Shown piece by piece: positions 13,433 to 20,498 of a DNA stretch of 20,498 nucleotides. The position numbers and the translations under genes were made by a program. Under the pieces are notes generated by a model, which was not told the origin of the DNA, made no database searches, and was given only the letters and a program-made list of their open reading frames with translations. The first letter of the stretch is position 1; each line of letters starts with the position of its first letter. Source of the stretch: SIG607 sp045533195 (GTDB lineage Bacteria; Bacillota; Clostridia; Oscillospirales; Acutalibacteraceae); NCBI GenBank assembly GCA_045533195.1, contig JAZSHI010000051.1, forward strand, positions 1-20,498, written 5' to 3'.

Positions 13433-15250
13433 TTAAGATTGCATGGTTTTTAAATTGTAAAATTCGCCTTTTTTAGCCATAAGTTCTTCATAGTTGCCGA
13501 ATTCTACACATCTACCCTCGCGAATAACCGCAATTTTATCGGCATTTTTAATAGTGGATAGTCGATGAGCAACAATAAAGGTGGTTCGGTCTTTGGTAAG
13601 ATGCTCTATTGCTTTCTGAATTTCCGCTTCCGATACGCTGTCCAGTGCGCTGGTGGCTTCGTCAAAAATAATTACTTTAGGATCGCGGATAATAGCTCTT
13701 GCTATGGCAATTCTTTGCTTTTGTCCACCCGAAAGTTTATCTCCGTGTTCGCCCACATTGGTATTAACACCCTTCGGTAATTTTTCAATAACATTTTCCA
13801 GCTGTGCAGCTTTAATAACCTCATTGAGTTTTTCTTTGGAAATTTTCGGATTACCGTAGGTTATGTTTTCTTTTATTGTTCCTGAAAACAGAATGGTTTT
13901 TTGCGGCACTACCGATAAAAATCGACGGTAACTGTGCAAATCAATATTTTTGACGTTTTCGCCGTCAATAAATATTTCGCCTTGAGAAACGTTGTAAAAA
14001 CCTGTAACAAGGCTTATTATAGTGCTTTTTCCCGAACCCGATTCTCCCACAAGAGCTATAGTTTCGCCTTTTTTAATCTTAAGATTAAGTCCGTTTAAAA
14101 CGGGAGACTGGTCATCATATTTAAAGAATACGTTTTTGAATTCGTATTCTCCGTCAAGCTTTTTGAGTTTAAGCTTTCCTTTGTTGTTTTCCACATCTCC
14201 GGCAGAAAGAATTTCACCGATAGAATTTACCGATTCAAGTCCTTTTGAAAGAATTGGTAGAATCGAAATAATGCTGTTGACATGACCTAAAAGGGTGGTG
14301 AAATATGATTGGTACAAAGTGATGTCACCGATGTTTTTTATTACGCCTTTAAAGGCAAGATAACCGGTGAAGAATAGACATACAATTTGGGCAAGTGACA
14401 TAAATACCCATACTACAGAACCGAAAAGACTTTGAATAAAGTCAAGGTTATAGCCCTTTTGTGCGGCATCGGTTACCTCGTTGGTGATTTTCTTTATTTC
14501 CTTGTCTTCCAGCGCATGAGCGCGGGTTACGGGTACGAGCTCAAGCATATCAATAACGCTTGAACTTGTACTTTCCATCGTTTTTCTGAATTCAGAGTTT
14601 TTCTCTCTCATAGGCTTTTTGAATTTTGCAATAAGAAAAGCAAAGAAGGGAACGCAAACAAGGAACATCAAAAATACGGGAATGCTTTTATTAAGTATAA
14701 TGATAAGGGTGATGCTCATATCTAAAATAATGCGAAGGATTACGTTGAAAATCTGAGAAGAAAGGGCTTCGACACCTTCAACGTCACGCATTACCTTGGA
14801 CTGAATTTTACCGGTTGGCATATCTTTGTGAAAACCGATAGAGAGCTGTTGAAGCTTTCGTACCATAGCGCCTCTGAGTATTGCCTCGACCTTTCGCTTC
14901 GCTTTACTGAAAAAGTGCGAGTGAATCATATGAGTGGGAATATTCTGCACAAGCACGATAAACGCTATAACAAAATCTACAATGAGGTGCCGCATAGCAT
15001 TAGGCGGCATAGATATAATGGTGTTGATAACGTCAGCAGTAATAAGCGGTATTACCCATACGGGCAATTGCTTTACAGCAAAAAAGAAAGACGAGATCAA
15101 CAGATTTTTGTAGTCACCTTTATAAATTCCGAAAAGGATGCGAAGTCCTTTACCGTTATGCTGTCGGTAACATTCAATAATCTGTTCTTCCCGTCGTAGA
15201 ATCTCTGTACTGCTTAAAATTTTCTTTGATTTGTTTGTTTTCTTACTCAT
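13433..15250 (-). CDS. ABC exporter half-transporter (membrane domain fused to ATPase)
   Basis: 605 residues from the ATG at 15250, which has AGGAG ten bases upstream; the in-frame GTG at 15259 is too close to that site. The N-terminal half (about 35-340) carries the six-helix exporter domain. The C-terminal half is the ATPase with Walker A GESGSGKST (about 402), Q-loop SVVPQKT, signature LSGGQKQR (about 506), Walker B VIIFDEATSALD (about 530) and switch histidine VAHRLST. It is of the MsbA/multidrug exporter type and should act as a homodimer, or with a partner not encoded here. Substrate is unknown. The gene lies just downstream of a DtxR-type metal regulator, but a separate promoter and the intervening terminator argue against simple co-transcription. 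Confidence 0.9.
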   Translation of the reverse strand: MSKKTNKSKKILSSTEILRREEQIIECYRQHNGKGLRILFGIYKGDYKNLLISSFFFAVKQLPVWVIPLITADVINTIISMPPNAMRHLIVDFVIAFIVLVQNIPTHMIHSHFFSKAKRKVEAILRGAMVRKLQQLSIGFHKDMPTGKIQSKVMRDVEGVEALSSQIFNVILRIILDMSITLIIILNKSIPVFLMFLVCVPFFAFLIAKFKKPMREKNSEFRKTMESTSSSVIDMLELVPVTRAHALEDKEIKKITNEVTDAAQKGYNLDFIQSLFGSVVWVFMSLAQIVCLFFTGYLAFKGVIKNIGDITLYQSYFTTLLGHVNSIISILPILSKGLESVNSIGEILSAGDVENNKGKLKLKKLDGEYEFKNVFFKYDDQSPVLNGLNLKIKKGETIALVGESGSGKSTIISLVTGFYNVSQGEIFIDGENVKNIDLHSYRRFLSVVPQKTILFSGTIKENITYGNPKISKEKLNEVIKAAQLENVIEKLPKGVNTNVGEHGDKLSGGQKQRIAIARAIIRDPKVIIFDEATSALDSVSEAEIQKAIEHLTKDRTTFIVAHRLSTIKNADKIAVIREGRCVEFGNYEELMAKKGEFYNLKTMQS

Positions 15251-15337
15251 ACAAATCACACTCCTGTGTAGGAAAAAAGAGGCTATTAAATTTTATGATC
15301 CTATAAAATGAAGAAACTTTAATTTATCTTCAAGGAC

Positions 15338-15366
15338 TTTATAACACAATGAAAATTAAAAGTCAA
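15338..15366 (-). promoter_or_regulatory. Promoter of the ABC exporter gene
   Basis: Minus strand: TTGACT (15366-15361), 17 bases, TATAAA (15343-15338). A leader of roughly 80 nt follows. I see no clear DtxR-type palindrome over it. Confidence 0.7.
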
Positions 15367-15370
15367 TATG

Positions 15371-15411
15371 TTTTTTAAAAAAAATAAAGGATTTTGCGTA
15401 ATGCAAAATCC
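15371..15411 (-). terminator. Terminator of the DtxR-type regulator gene
   Basis: Stem GGATTTTGC / GCAAAATCC (15389-15411) followed on the minus strand by a long T-rich run (TTTATTTTTTTT), five bases after the stop codon. Confidence 0.88.
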
Positions 15412-15415
15412 CAAA

Positions 15416-15778
15416 TTAATTTTCTATAGATTTTTTTATTGCCCTAAGGGTAGTATCGCTTATATCGTGTTCGATTTTACAGGCGTCTTCTGCTGCCGTT
15501 TCCTTATCTACACCCAGCTTTACGAGAAACTTGGTAATTACGGTGTGTCTTTCATATATCTTTTCGGCGATGGCTTTTCCTTCTTCTGTAAGGGATAAAT
15601 AGCCTTCGCTATCCATCTCAACAAAGCCGCCGTTTTTTAAAAGTCCTACCGCACGGCTTACGCTTGGCTTTGAGAAACCTCTGTATTCAACCACATCAAT
15701 AGAACGAACTTTTTTAAGTTTTTTTGAAAGGATATAAATAGATTCAAGATACATTTCTCCCGATTCTTTCAGGTTCAT
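15416..15778 (-). CDS. DtxR/MntR-family metal-dependent repressor
   Basis: 120 residues. A winged-helix domain (about 1-62, recognition helix around KPSVSRAVGLLKNGG) is followed by the metal-binding and dimerisation domain (63-120). There is no C-terminal SH3-like domain, so it has the short MntR-like architecture. The primary metal ligands, however, resemble those of iron-sensing DtxR/IdeR: M9 (DtxR Met10; Asp8 in MntR) and C100 (DtxR Cys102; Glu99 in MntR), with H78, E103 and H104. This suggests iron as the natural effector, by family comparison only. A GGAGG ribosome site precedes the ATG. It is monocistronic, with its own promoter and terminator. Targets are not evident; the adjacent ABC exporter is a candidate by position. 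Confidence 0.87.
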   Translation of the reverse strand: MNLKESGEMYLESIYILSKKLKKVRSIDVVEYRGFSKPSVSRAVGLLKNGGFVEMDSEGYLSLTEEGKAIAEKIYERHTVITKFLVKLGVDKETAAEDACKIEHDISDTTLRAIKKSIEN

Positions 15779-15801
15779 AAAATCCCTCCGTTCTTTAATT
15801 T

Positions 15802-15830
15802 ATATTACCACATTTTAATTAAAAAAGCAA
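15802..15830 (-). promoter_or_regulatory. Promoter of the DtxR-type regulator gene
   Basis: Minus strand: TTGCTT (15830-15825), 17 bases, TAATAT (15807-15802) preceded by TGG (extended -10). Confidence 0.65.
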
Positions 15831-15963
15831 GAAAAGGCATTTTAAAAAAACAATTAATTTTTAAAATGAGGGGATAATAATAAAGAAGACTACTAAATCT
15901 ATGAAAAAAGTCGTTTTTTACCGCAATATGTAATAAAATCTGTGGACTTTATATAAATATAAT

Positions 15964-15992
15964 TTGACAAAGGTAGTCGCTGGGTGTATAAT
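15964..15992 (+). promoter_or_regulatory. Consensus promoter of murA with overlapping inverted repeat
   Basis: TTGACA (15964-15969), 17 bases, TATAAT (15987-15992). CAAAGGT (15968-15974) and ACCTTTG (15994-16000) form an inverted repeat straddling the core promoter, which could be an operator or a chance repeat. The intervening 15831-15963 holds nothing else I can name. Confidence 0.8.
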
Positions 15993-16074
15993 AACCTTTG
16001 AAGTAGTGTTTCTTTTACAGCTTCAACTTTAAAATGTTCCCATTTAAAATGTGAAAATAAACGGAGAGAAATCA

Positions 16075-17331
16075 GTGGAAAAGTATGTTATAGAGGGCGG
16101 TAAAGCTTTAAAGGGCGAAGTACATATAAGCGGCGCAAAAAATGCTGCCGTAGCAATACTCCCTGCGGTTTTACTGGCTGATGAACCCTGCATAGTTGAA
16201 AATCTCCCCGACATTTCTGATGTCAGTTTGTTACTTAGAAGTATGACTACCCTTGGCGCAAAGGTTGAGATGATTGATGCAAATACCGCAAAAATCGATC
16301 CAACCGGTGTTAAATCTCATATTGTAACAAAGGATATGAGTAGCGGTATGCGTGCTTCCAGTTATTTTCTGGGTGCTCTTTTGGGCCGTTTCGGTAAAGC
16401 AAAGGTGGCGCCTCCCGGCGGTTGCGACTTCGGTGTAAGACCTATTGATCAGCACATAAAAGGCTTTGAAGCTATGGGCGCCAAAGTGGTGTGCGAAAAT
16501 GATATGGTGGTTTGCCGAGCCGATGAATTAAAGGGCAATTATATTTATCTTGACATGGTTACCGTAGGTGCTACCATCAATATTATGCTTGCCGCTGCTA
16601 AAGCAAAGGGTATGACTGTCATTGAAAATGCCGCAAGAGAGCCTCATATAGTTGACCTTGCCAACTTCCTTAACTCAATGGGCGCAAATATTATGGGCGC
16701 AGGTACTAACGTTATTAAAATACGCGGTGTTGAAAAACTTAAAGGCGTTACTTATAGTATAATTCCCGATCAGATTGAAGCAGGCACTTATCTTGTTGCC
16801 GCTGCAGCAACGGGCGGTGACGTTACTATCACCAACGTAACCCCGAAGCACCTTGAATCCATAGTTGCAAAGCTTATTGAAGCAGGTGCAACCGTTGAAC
16901 AGTTTGACGAAGCGGTTCGCGTAAAAATGGAAAGACGTCCCCGTCGCTGTCAGGTTAAAACAATGCCTCATCCGGGATTTCCTACCGATATGCAGCCTCA
17001 AATGGCAACCTTGCTTACCATTGCCGAGGGCGAAAGTACTGTAATTGAAGGCGTGTGGGACAATCGTTTCCGCTATATTGATGAGCTTAAGAAAATGGGC
17101 GCTGACGTTCGTGTTGAAGGTAAACGCGCTATTATAAACGGGAAAGATTCACTTATTCCTGCCGTGGTAAATGCTACTGATTTAAGAGCAGGCGCTGCGA
17201 TGGTTATTGCAGGACTTATGGCTCCGGGAAAAACCGTGGTGCAGAATATTGAGTATATTGACCGCGGATATGAGGATCTTGTAGAGAAAATGCTGAGTCT
17301 CGGCGGTGTTATCCGCAGAATTTCAGAATAA
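16075..17331 (+). CDS. murA: UDP-N-acetylglucosamine 1-carboxyvinyltransferase
   Basis: 418 residues. Catalyses the first committed step of peptidoglycan synthesis, transferring enolpyruvate from PEP to UDP-GlcNAc in the cytoplasm. The catalytic loop PPGGCDFGVRP carries C117, the cysteine alkylated by fosfomycin in sensitive enzymes. The N-terminal INGEKS-like stretch upstream is probably not translated: the GTG at 16075 has GGAGAG six bases ahead and gives the usual EKYVIEGG opening, whereas the GTG at 16051 has no ribosome site. Other family hallmarks are EGGKALKGEVHISGAKNA near the start, the FPTDMQPQ segment and the DLRAGAAMVIAGL segment. Full family length. Clostridia often carry two murA paralogues; which one this is cannot be told from the window. 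Confidence 0.95.
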   Translation: MEKYVIEGGKALKGEVHISGAKNAAVAILPAVLLADEPCIVENLPDISDVSLLLRSMTTLGAKVEMIDANTAKIDPTGVKSHIVTKDMSSGMRASSYFLGALLGRFGKAKVAPPGGCDFGVRPIDQHIKGFEAMGAKVVCENDMVVCRADELKGNYIYLDMVTVGATINIMLAAAKAKGMTVIENAAREPHIVDLANFLNSMGANIMGAGTNVIKIRGVEKLKGVTYSIIPDQIEAGTYLVAAAATGGDVTITNVTPKHLESIVAKLIEAGATVEQFDEAVRVKMERRPRRCQVKTMPHPGFPTDMQPQMATLLTIAEGESTVIEGVWDNRFRYIDELKKMGADVRVEGKRAIINGKDSLIPAVVNATDLRAGAAMVIAGLMAPGKTVVQNIEYIDRGYEDLVEKMLSLGGVIRRISE

Positions 17332-17334
17332 CTT

Positions 17335-17357
17335 AAAGGGAGGTTTTTCCTCCCTTT
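17335..17357 (+). terminator. Weak terminator-like hairpin after murA
   Basis: AAAGGGAGG (17335-17343), TTTTT loop, CCTCCCTTT (17349-17357), then ATTATAT. No clean T-run, so read-through into walJ is likely. Confidence 0.55.
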
Positions 17358-17379
17358 ATTATATATATGTAAGAAGGGA

Positions 17380-18177
17380 ATGAAAAAATTGGCGAAACTT
17401 TGCCCGATTTTTAGCGGAAGTAAGGCTAACTGTACATATATTTCGGGAAATGACGGCGCGTTGCTTATAGATGCAGGTGCTTCTTGCTCTGCTATACTTA
17501 AATCCTTGGATGAAATCGGCGAAAATACCGACAGAATACGTGCCATACTCATTACCCACGAACATAGCGACCATATACGAGGCCTTAAAACTCTTCTTAA
17601 AAAACTAAACGTTCCCGTTATGGCTTCTAAAGAAACCCTTGATACTCTGGTTAATATGAATGTTTTGAGCGATGATAATAAAATTATTGCTCTTGACAAT
17701 GGGGATTATGAAAGCGAATTTGGTAAAATAATAAGATTTGAAACTATGCACGATTGCGAAGGCTCCAGCGGATATAGAATTGAATTAGGCGCAGAGAGTA
17801 CAGCGGCGGTGTGTACCGACCTCGGTGTTGTAACACCGTCGGTAAGAGAAGCGCTTAGCGGTTGCAGTACGGTGCTTTTGGAATCAAATCATGATTTAAG
17901 AATGCTTCAAAGCGGCCCTTATCCTGCTGAACTGAAAATAAGAATTGCAGGGGAAAGGGGACATCTTTCCAATGCCGCAGCCGCCTGCGAACTTGTTTCT
18001 CTTTTAAAAAGCGGAACAAAACGTTTTGTGCTTGGACATCTTAGCGAAAATAATAATCTTCCTGCTCTTGCTGTGAGAACAAGCGAATCGGCTCTAATTG
18101 ATGCAGGGGCAAAAAAAGGCATTGATTATACCCTGTTTTGCGCCTTAAGAGAAAACAGGGAAGCGGTGTATTTTTAA
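17380..18177 (+). CDS. walJ: Metallo-beta-lactamase-fold hydrolase WalJ/YycJ
   Basis: 265 residues, full length for the family. The metal-binding motif is T-H60-E-H62-S-D64-H65, with further ligands likely in the CTDLG and GHLSEN segments. WalJ/YycJ proteins are MBL-fold nucleases, often encoded near the WalKR cell-wall two-component system and linked in Firmicutes to coordination of replication and division. Here it follows murA, and walKR is not in the window. Start choice is uncertain: the ATG at 17380 sits almost on top of the AAGGG ribosome site, while a TTG at 17389 is better spaced and would give the more typical opening AKLCPIFSGSKAN. Confidence 0.85.
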   Translation: MKKLAKLCPIFSGSKANCTYISGNDGALLIDAGASCSAILKSLDEIGENTDRIRAILITHEHSDHIRGLKTLLKKLNVPVMASKETLDTLVNMNVLSDDNKIIALDNGDYESEFGKIIRFETMHDCEGSSGYRIELGAESTAAVCTDLGVVTPSVREALSGCSTVLLESNHDLRMLQSGPYPAELKIRIAGERGHLSNAAAACELVSLLKSGTKRFVLGHLSENNNLPALAVRTSESALIDAGAKKGIDYTLFCALRENREAVYF

Positions 18178-18203
18178 AAAAATTCAATTATTTAAAAAAA
18201 GGC

Positions 18204-18232
18204 TTGACCGAGTGTACATTTTGTGTTATAAT
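18204..18232 (+). promoter_or_regulatory. Promoter of the rpmG-secE-nusG operon
   Basis: TTGACC (18204-18209), 17 bases, TATAAT (18227-18232). Transcription would start about 180 bases ahead of rpmG, giving a long leader. Confidence 0.8.
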
Positions 18233-18239
18233 TGCTGTA

Positions 18240-18417
18240 CCTCTAAGGAGTCTTTTTTTTTGTTTAGACTCTATTCTGTAAAGGTCTTCGTCTTTCGGAG
18301 TGCTTGCTTTTCGTATGGCGACATAATACGAAAGGACCGAAGCGTGACTTAACTGAGGGAGGCGTTTACTGCGATTTCGCAGCAAAAAAATATTTCCGTA
18401 AAGCGGGAGGTGCCGTT
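18240..18417 (+). promoter_or_regulatory. Long structured leader of rpmG
   Basis: About 180 nt without a gene. Visible hairpins: GAGTCT / AGACTC around a nine-T run; CTTTTCGTAT / ATACGAAAGG around GGCGACATA; and CTGCGATTTCGCAG just before the ribosome site. None is a clean terminator on the plus strand, so an autoregulatory or attenuation leader is possible. No known r-protein leader class is recognised. Confidence 0.45.
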
Positions 18418-18567
18418 ATGAGAGTAAAAATCACACTCGCTTGTACTGAGTGCAAGCAGCGCAATTACAACACAATGAAAAACAAGAAGAACGATCCGGA
18501 CAGACTTGAGATGAACAAGTATTGCAAGTTCTGCAGAAAGCACACCGTTCATAAGGAAACCAAATAA
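18418..18567 (+). CDS. rpmG: 50S ribosomal protein L33, zinc-binding form
   Basis: 49 residues. The start at 18418 has GGGAGG seven bases upstream. C9-x2-C12 and C36-x2-C39 form the zinc site of the C+ type, so this is the zinc-dependent L33 and not a zinc-independent paralogue. First gene of the rpmG-secE-nusG cluster common in Firmicutes. Confidence 0.95.
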   Translation: MRVKITLACTECKQRNYNTMKNKKNDPDRLEMNKYCKFCRKHTVHKETK

Positions 18568-18579
18568 GGAGAGCTGAAT

Positions 18580-19266
18580 ATGATGAAAATTATCAATAAG
18601 GCTTGTCAGGTTTTAGCTACTGTTTGCGGTATTGCCGCATTGGTTTTCTTCTTCTTTAATTTCGCCAGTCTCACCACAAGTGATGCAGGCGTGTTATCTG
18701 TCAGCGGTCTTCAAATGGGATTCGGTTCTGAAGTAATTGAAGGAACAAAAATCGCTAAAAGCGCAGACGTTCTTTTCTGTTTTCTTCTTTCCGTTCTCGG
18801 TGTTGCTCTTTCGGTATTCACATTCTTCTCCAAATCTAAAGGCTTAAAGTATTTTGCTTCCGGCATTAATGCAGTTGTAGCAATTTATATGCTTGTTATT
18901 GCCCTTAGCAATCCTTGGAAGTTTGTTGATACCCGTCCGTTCGTTGCAACCGGCGTAGAGTACACTCCTTTCGTTCTTGTAGTTTCCTTGGTTATGTTTG
19001 CCGCACTTATTTTAAGTGTTGCTTATTTCCTTGTTGATGACTATATTGAAGTTCTTGAATCTAAAGGCTCTAAGAAGTTCCTTTTAAAGAGAATTGTTCA
19101 GTTCTTCAAAGATTATAAGAGCGAATGTAAGAAGATTGTTTGGCCCGGACTTAAAGAAGTTCTTAAAAACACCGGTATAGTACTGGTTATGTTTATCGTA
19201 ATCGGTGCGATAATTTGGCTCGTTGACTTCGGTCTTGGTACTTTACTTGAAAGTATCTGGAAGTAA
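18580..19266 (+). CDS. secE: SecE preprotein translocase subunit with an N-terminal four-helix membrane extension
   Basis: 228 residues, against roughly 60-75 for an ordinary Gram-positive SecE. The last 60 residues are SecE: an amphipathic helix (about 167-198, with EC-KKIVWPGLKEV) and one membrane helix (199-223). Residues 1-160 add about four membrane segments (about 8-31, 62-84, 91-110, 128-152), with a short extracytoplasmic-looking loop (32-60) and NPWKFVDTRPF at 111-121. Continuous reading frame, AAGGAG ribosome site and tight spacing to rpmG (12 bases) and nusG (11 bases) make a sequencing artefact unlikely. SecE with SecY and SecG forms the Sec channel. What the extra domain does is unknown to me; it could be a lineage-specific regulatory or assembly module. 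Confidence 0.88.
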   Translation: MMKIINKACQVLATVCGIAALVFFFFNFASLTTSDAGVLSVSGLQMGFGSEVIEGTKIAKSADVLFCFLLSVLGVALSVFTFFSKSKGLKYFASGINAVVAIYMLVIALSNPWKFVDTRPFVATGVEYTPFVLVVSLVMFAALILSVAYFLVDDYIEVLESKGSKKFLLKRIVQFFKDYKSECKKIVWPGLKEVLKNTGIVLVMFIVIGAIIWLVDFGLGTLLESIWK

Positions 19267-19277
19267 GGAGAACCAAT

Positions 19278-19799
19278 ATGTCTGAACAAGCAAAATGGTA
19301 TGTAATACAGACTATGTCGGGTTATGAAAATAAGGTTGCTACCGACCTTGCAACTATGGTTGAAAACCGTAAGATGCAGGATTTAATCGTGGATATTAAA
19401 ATCCCTACCGAAAAGGTAACAGAGGTTAAGGATGATAAGGTACGCGAGGTAGAACGCAAGATTTTCCCCGGTTATGTTCTTATTAAAATGATCGTCACAA
19501 ACGATTCCTGGTACGTAGTACGTAATATTCACGGCTGTACCGGATTTGTAGGTCCTGAAGCAAAACCCGTACCCCTCACTGAAGAGGAGGTTGCATCCCT
19601 CGGCGTTGAGAAGCACAGCGTAGAGGTTGGTTACAATGTGGGTGACCGCGTTGTTATTGTCAGCGGACCTCTTAAAGACTTCGCAGGCGTTGTTAAAGAA
19701 ATTAATGTCGCAGATAACAGCGTTAGCGTAGGAATTGATGCGTTCGGCAGAGAAACACTTGCCGAGCTTGAGCTGGATCAGATTGTTCTGGCTGACTAA
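19278..19799 (+). CDS. nusG: Transcription termination/antitermination protein NusG
   Basis: 173 residues. The NGN domain (about 5-110; KWYVIQTMSGYENKV, FPGYVLIKM, RNIHGCTGFVG) binds RNA polymerase. The KOW domain (about 120-173; VGDRVVIVSGPLKDFAG) contacts partners such as ribosomal S10 or Rho. AAGGAG ribosome site; second gene after rpmG in the same transcription unit. Confidence 0.96.
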   Translation: MSEQAKWYVIQTMSGYENKVATDLATMVENRKMQDLIVDIKIPTEKVTEVKDDKVREVERKIFPGYVLIKMIVTNDSWYVVRNIHGCTGFVGPEAKPVPLTEEEVASLGVEKHSVEVGYNVGDRVVIVSGPLKDFAGVVKEINVADNSVSVGIDAFGRETLAELELDQIVLAD

Positions 19800-19869
19800 T
19801 TAAGGTAATAATACGGTTTTCCGTTTATTATGCGGCTGTCTCGCCGCGGACACCTTGTTGGTGTCGCAA

Positions 19870-19930
19870 GTGGGAGGAGCATAAATTCTTTTAAGATGCT
19901 CCGCCAAGTGTAAATAAACACTGTTACCAC
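19870..19930 (+). promoter_or_regulatory. Candidate ribosomal protein L1 binding leader ahead of rplK
   Basis: GTGG (19870-19873) pairs with CCAC (19927-19930), enclosing GA, a 7-bp stem GGAGCAT/ATGCTCC, GCCA, a small AGTGT/ACACT hairpin and GTTA. It shares its plan with 20385-20411 ahead of rplA. L1 autoregulates rplK-rplA in other bacteria. Further hairpins fill 19800-19869 (AATAA-ACGG/CCGT-TATT and GACACC/GGTGTC), without T-runs. Confidence 0.4.
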
Positions 19931-19949
19931 AATTTTGGAGGTGCAAACA

Positions 19950-20375
19950 ATGGCTCAAAAAATTATAGGCTACATTAAATTGCAGATCCCCGCAGGTAAA
20001 GCAACTCCTGCCCCCCCGGTAGGTCCTGCTCTGGGTCAGCACGGTGTAAACATTATGGCTTTCACCAAGGAGTTCAATGAACGCACAAAGAATGATATGG
20101 GACTTATTATCCCTGTTGTAATCACTGTTTACGCAGACCATTCTTTTAGCTTCATTACAAAGACTCCTCCTGCCGCTGTTCTTATTAAGAAGGCTTGCGG
20201 TATTGAATCCGCATCCGGCACACCTAACAAAACTAAGGTTGCCAAAATCACCAGCGAGCAGATTAGAAAAATCGCAGAAACAAAAATGCCCGACCTTAAT
20301 GCTGCAAACATTGAATCCGCTATGAGTATGATAGCAGGTACCGCACGCAGTATGGGTGTAGAAGTAGTCGATTGA
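19950..20375 (+). CDS. rplK: 50S ribosomal protein L11
   Basis: 141 residues, full length. Opens MAQKIIGYIKLQIPAGKATPAPPVGPALGQ in the usual L11 form (residues 1-30), with the N-terminal thiopeptide/GTPase-centre domain (1-70) and C-terminal rRNA-binding domain (75-141). The ATG at 19950 follows TTGGAGGTG; the in-frame GTG/ATG codons upstream overlap that site. Sits between nusG and rplA, the standard bacterial order. Confidence 0.97.
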   Translation: MAQKIIGYIKLQIPAGKATPAPPVGPALGQHGVNIMAFTKEFNERTKNDMGLIIPVVITVYADHSFSFITKTPPAAVLIKKACGIESASGTPNKTKVAKITSEQIRKIAETKMPDLNAANIESAMSMIAGTARSMGVEVVD

Positions 20376-20384
20376 TTCTCTCTC

Positions 20385-20411
20385 GTGGGAGGAAATTTCC
20401 GATTTAACCAC
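20385..20411 (+). promoter_or_regulatory. Candidate L1 autoregulatory hairpin ahead of rplA
   Basis: GTGG-GA-GGAAATTTCC-GATTTAA-CCAC: two short stems separated by an asymmetric internal loop, 20 bases before the rplA start. Same GTGGGAGGA...TCCG...TTA...CCAC plan as the element at 19870-19930. Confidence 0.45.
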
Positions 20412-20431
20412 TTATTGGGAGGTAAAATAAA

Positions 20432-20498
20432 GTGAAACACGGTAAAAAATATTTAGCCAGCGCACAGCTTATTGAACCCGGTAAGCTTTATGACGCTG
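20432..20498 (+). CDS. rplA: 50S ribosomal protein L1, N-terminal part (partial)
   Basis: Starts with GTG at 20432 after GGGAGG and runs off the window end. The first 22 residues (M-K-H-G-K-K-Y onward, then LYDA) match the L1 N terminus. Position after rplK agrees. Confidence 0.9.
   Translation, partial: MKHGKKYLASAQLIEPGKLYDA

Noticed and set aside
17073..17699. 208-codon minus-strand frame across murA and walJ
   Set aside because: It overlaps two well-supported genes and their intergenic gap, and its composition is that of an antisense frame.
18188..18417. tRNA gene upstream of secE, as in some Firmicutes
   Set aside because: No cloverleaf with a TTCGA-type T-loop and matching acceptor stem could be drawn in the rpmG leader.
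1..20498. CRISPR array, integrase or transposase gene
   Set aside because: No regularly spaced short repeats and no recombinase or transposase motifs were found in any frame, including around the inserted module.

Overview
The window looks like chromosomal DNA of a low-GC, Gram-positive, probably spore-forming anaerobe of the Clostridia, perhaps the Ruminococcaceae/Oscillospiraceae. The grounds are an Nfn-type ferredoxin:NADP oxidoreductase pair, a NifU-like/GGGtGRT gene pair, a secreted CHAP-SH3 cell-wall enzyme ending in a dockerin, strong GGAGG ribosome sites, near-consensus TTGACA/TATAAT promoters and U-rich intrinsic terminators. The assignment is inference; there is no rRNA here to confirm it.

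Layout. 1-1317 (minus): nfnB (cut by the window edge) and nfnA, translationally overlapping, behind one promoter. 1445-1838 (plus): a stand-alone transcription unit with a perfect consensus promoter and a strong terminator but no convincing gene; I treat it as an unassigned structured RNA. 1849-4691 (plus): secreted CHAP hydrolase with five SH3b-like repeats, an InlB-type repeat and a dockerin. 4741-6526 (plus): NifU-like scaffold protein and GGGtGRT protein. 6527-9035: an AT-rich accessory insert carrying a DNA methyltransferase and a PD-(D/E)XK nuclease, overlapping by 8 bases, bounded by a 96-bp direct repeat of the 3' end of the GGGtGRT gene. 9144-10457 (minus): DacF-type D,D-carboxypeptidase, with a probable long-hairpin small RNA upstream (10568-10736, minus). 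10868-11305 (minus): unknown 145-residue protein. 11467-12378 (plus): metallophosphoesterase. 12466-15778 (minus): DtxR-type repressor, ABC exporter and a DUF11-repeat protein, each with its own apparent promoter. 15964-18177 (plus): murA and walJ. 18204-20498 (plus): rpmG, secE, nusG, rplK and the start of rplA.

How it works together. Most of the window is core biology: redox balance, cell-wall synthesis and remodelling (murA, dacF, walJ, CHAP protein), and translation/transcription/secretion. The accessory piece is the restriction-modification-like module. Its right border still carries the displaced end of the host gene, so its arrival can be reconstructed. Other points that deserve attention are SecE fused behind a four-helix membrane domain, two candidate noncoding transcripts with full promoter-terminator logic, a hairpin repeat occurring three times around the insert, and a sigma-K-like promoter in front of the signal-less DUF11 protein.
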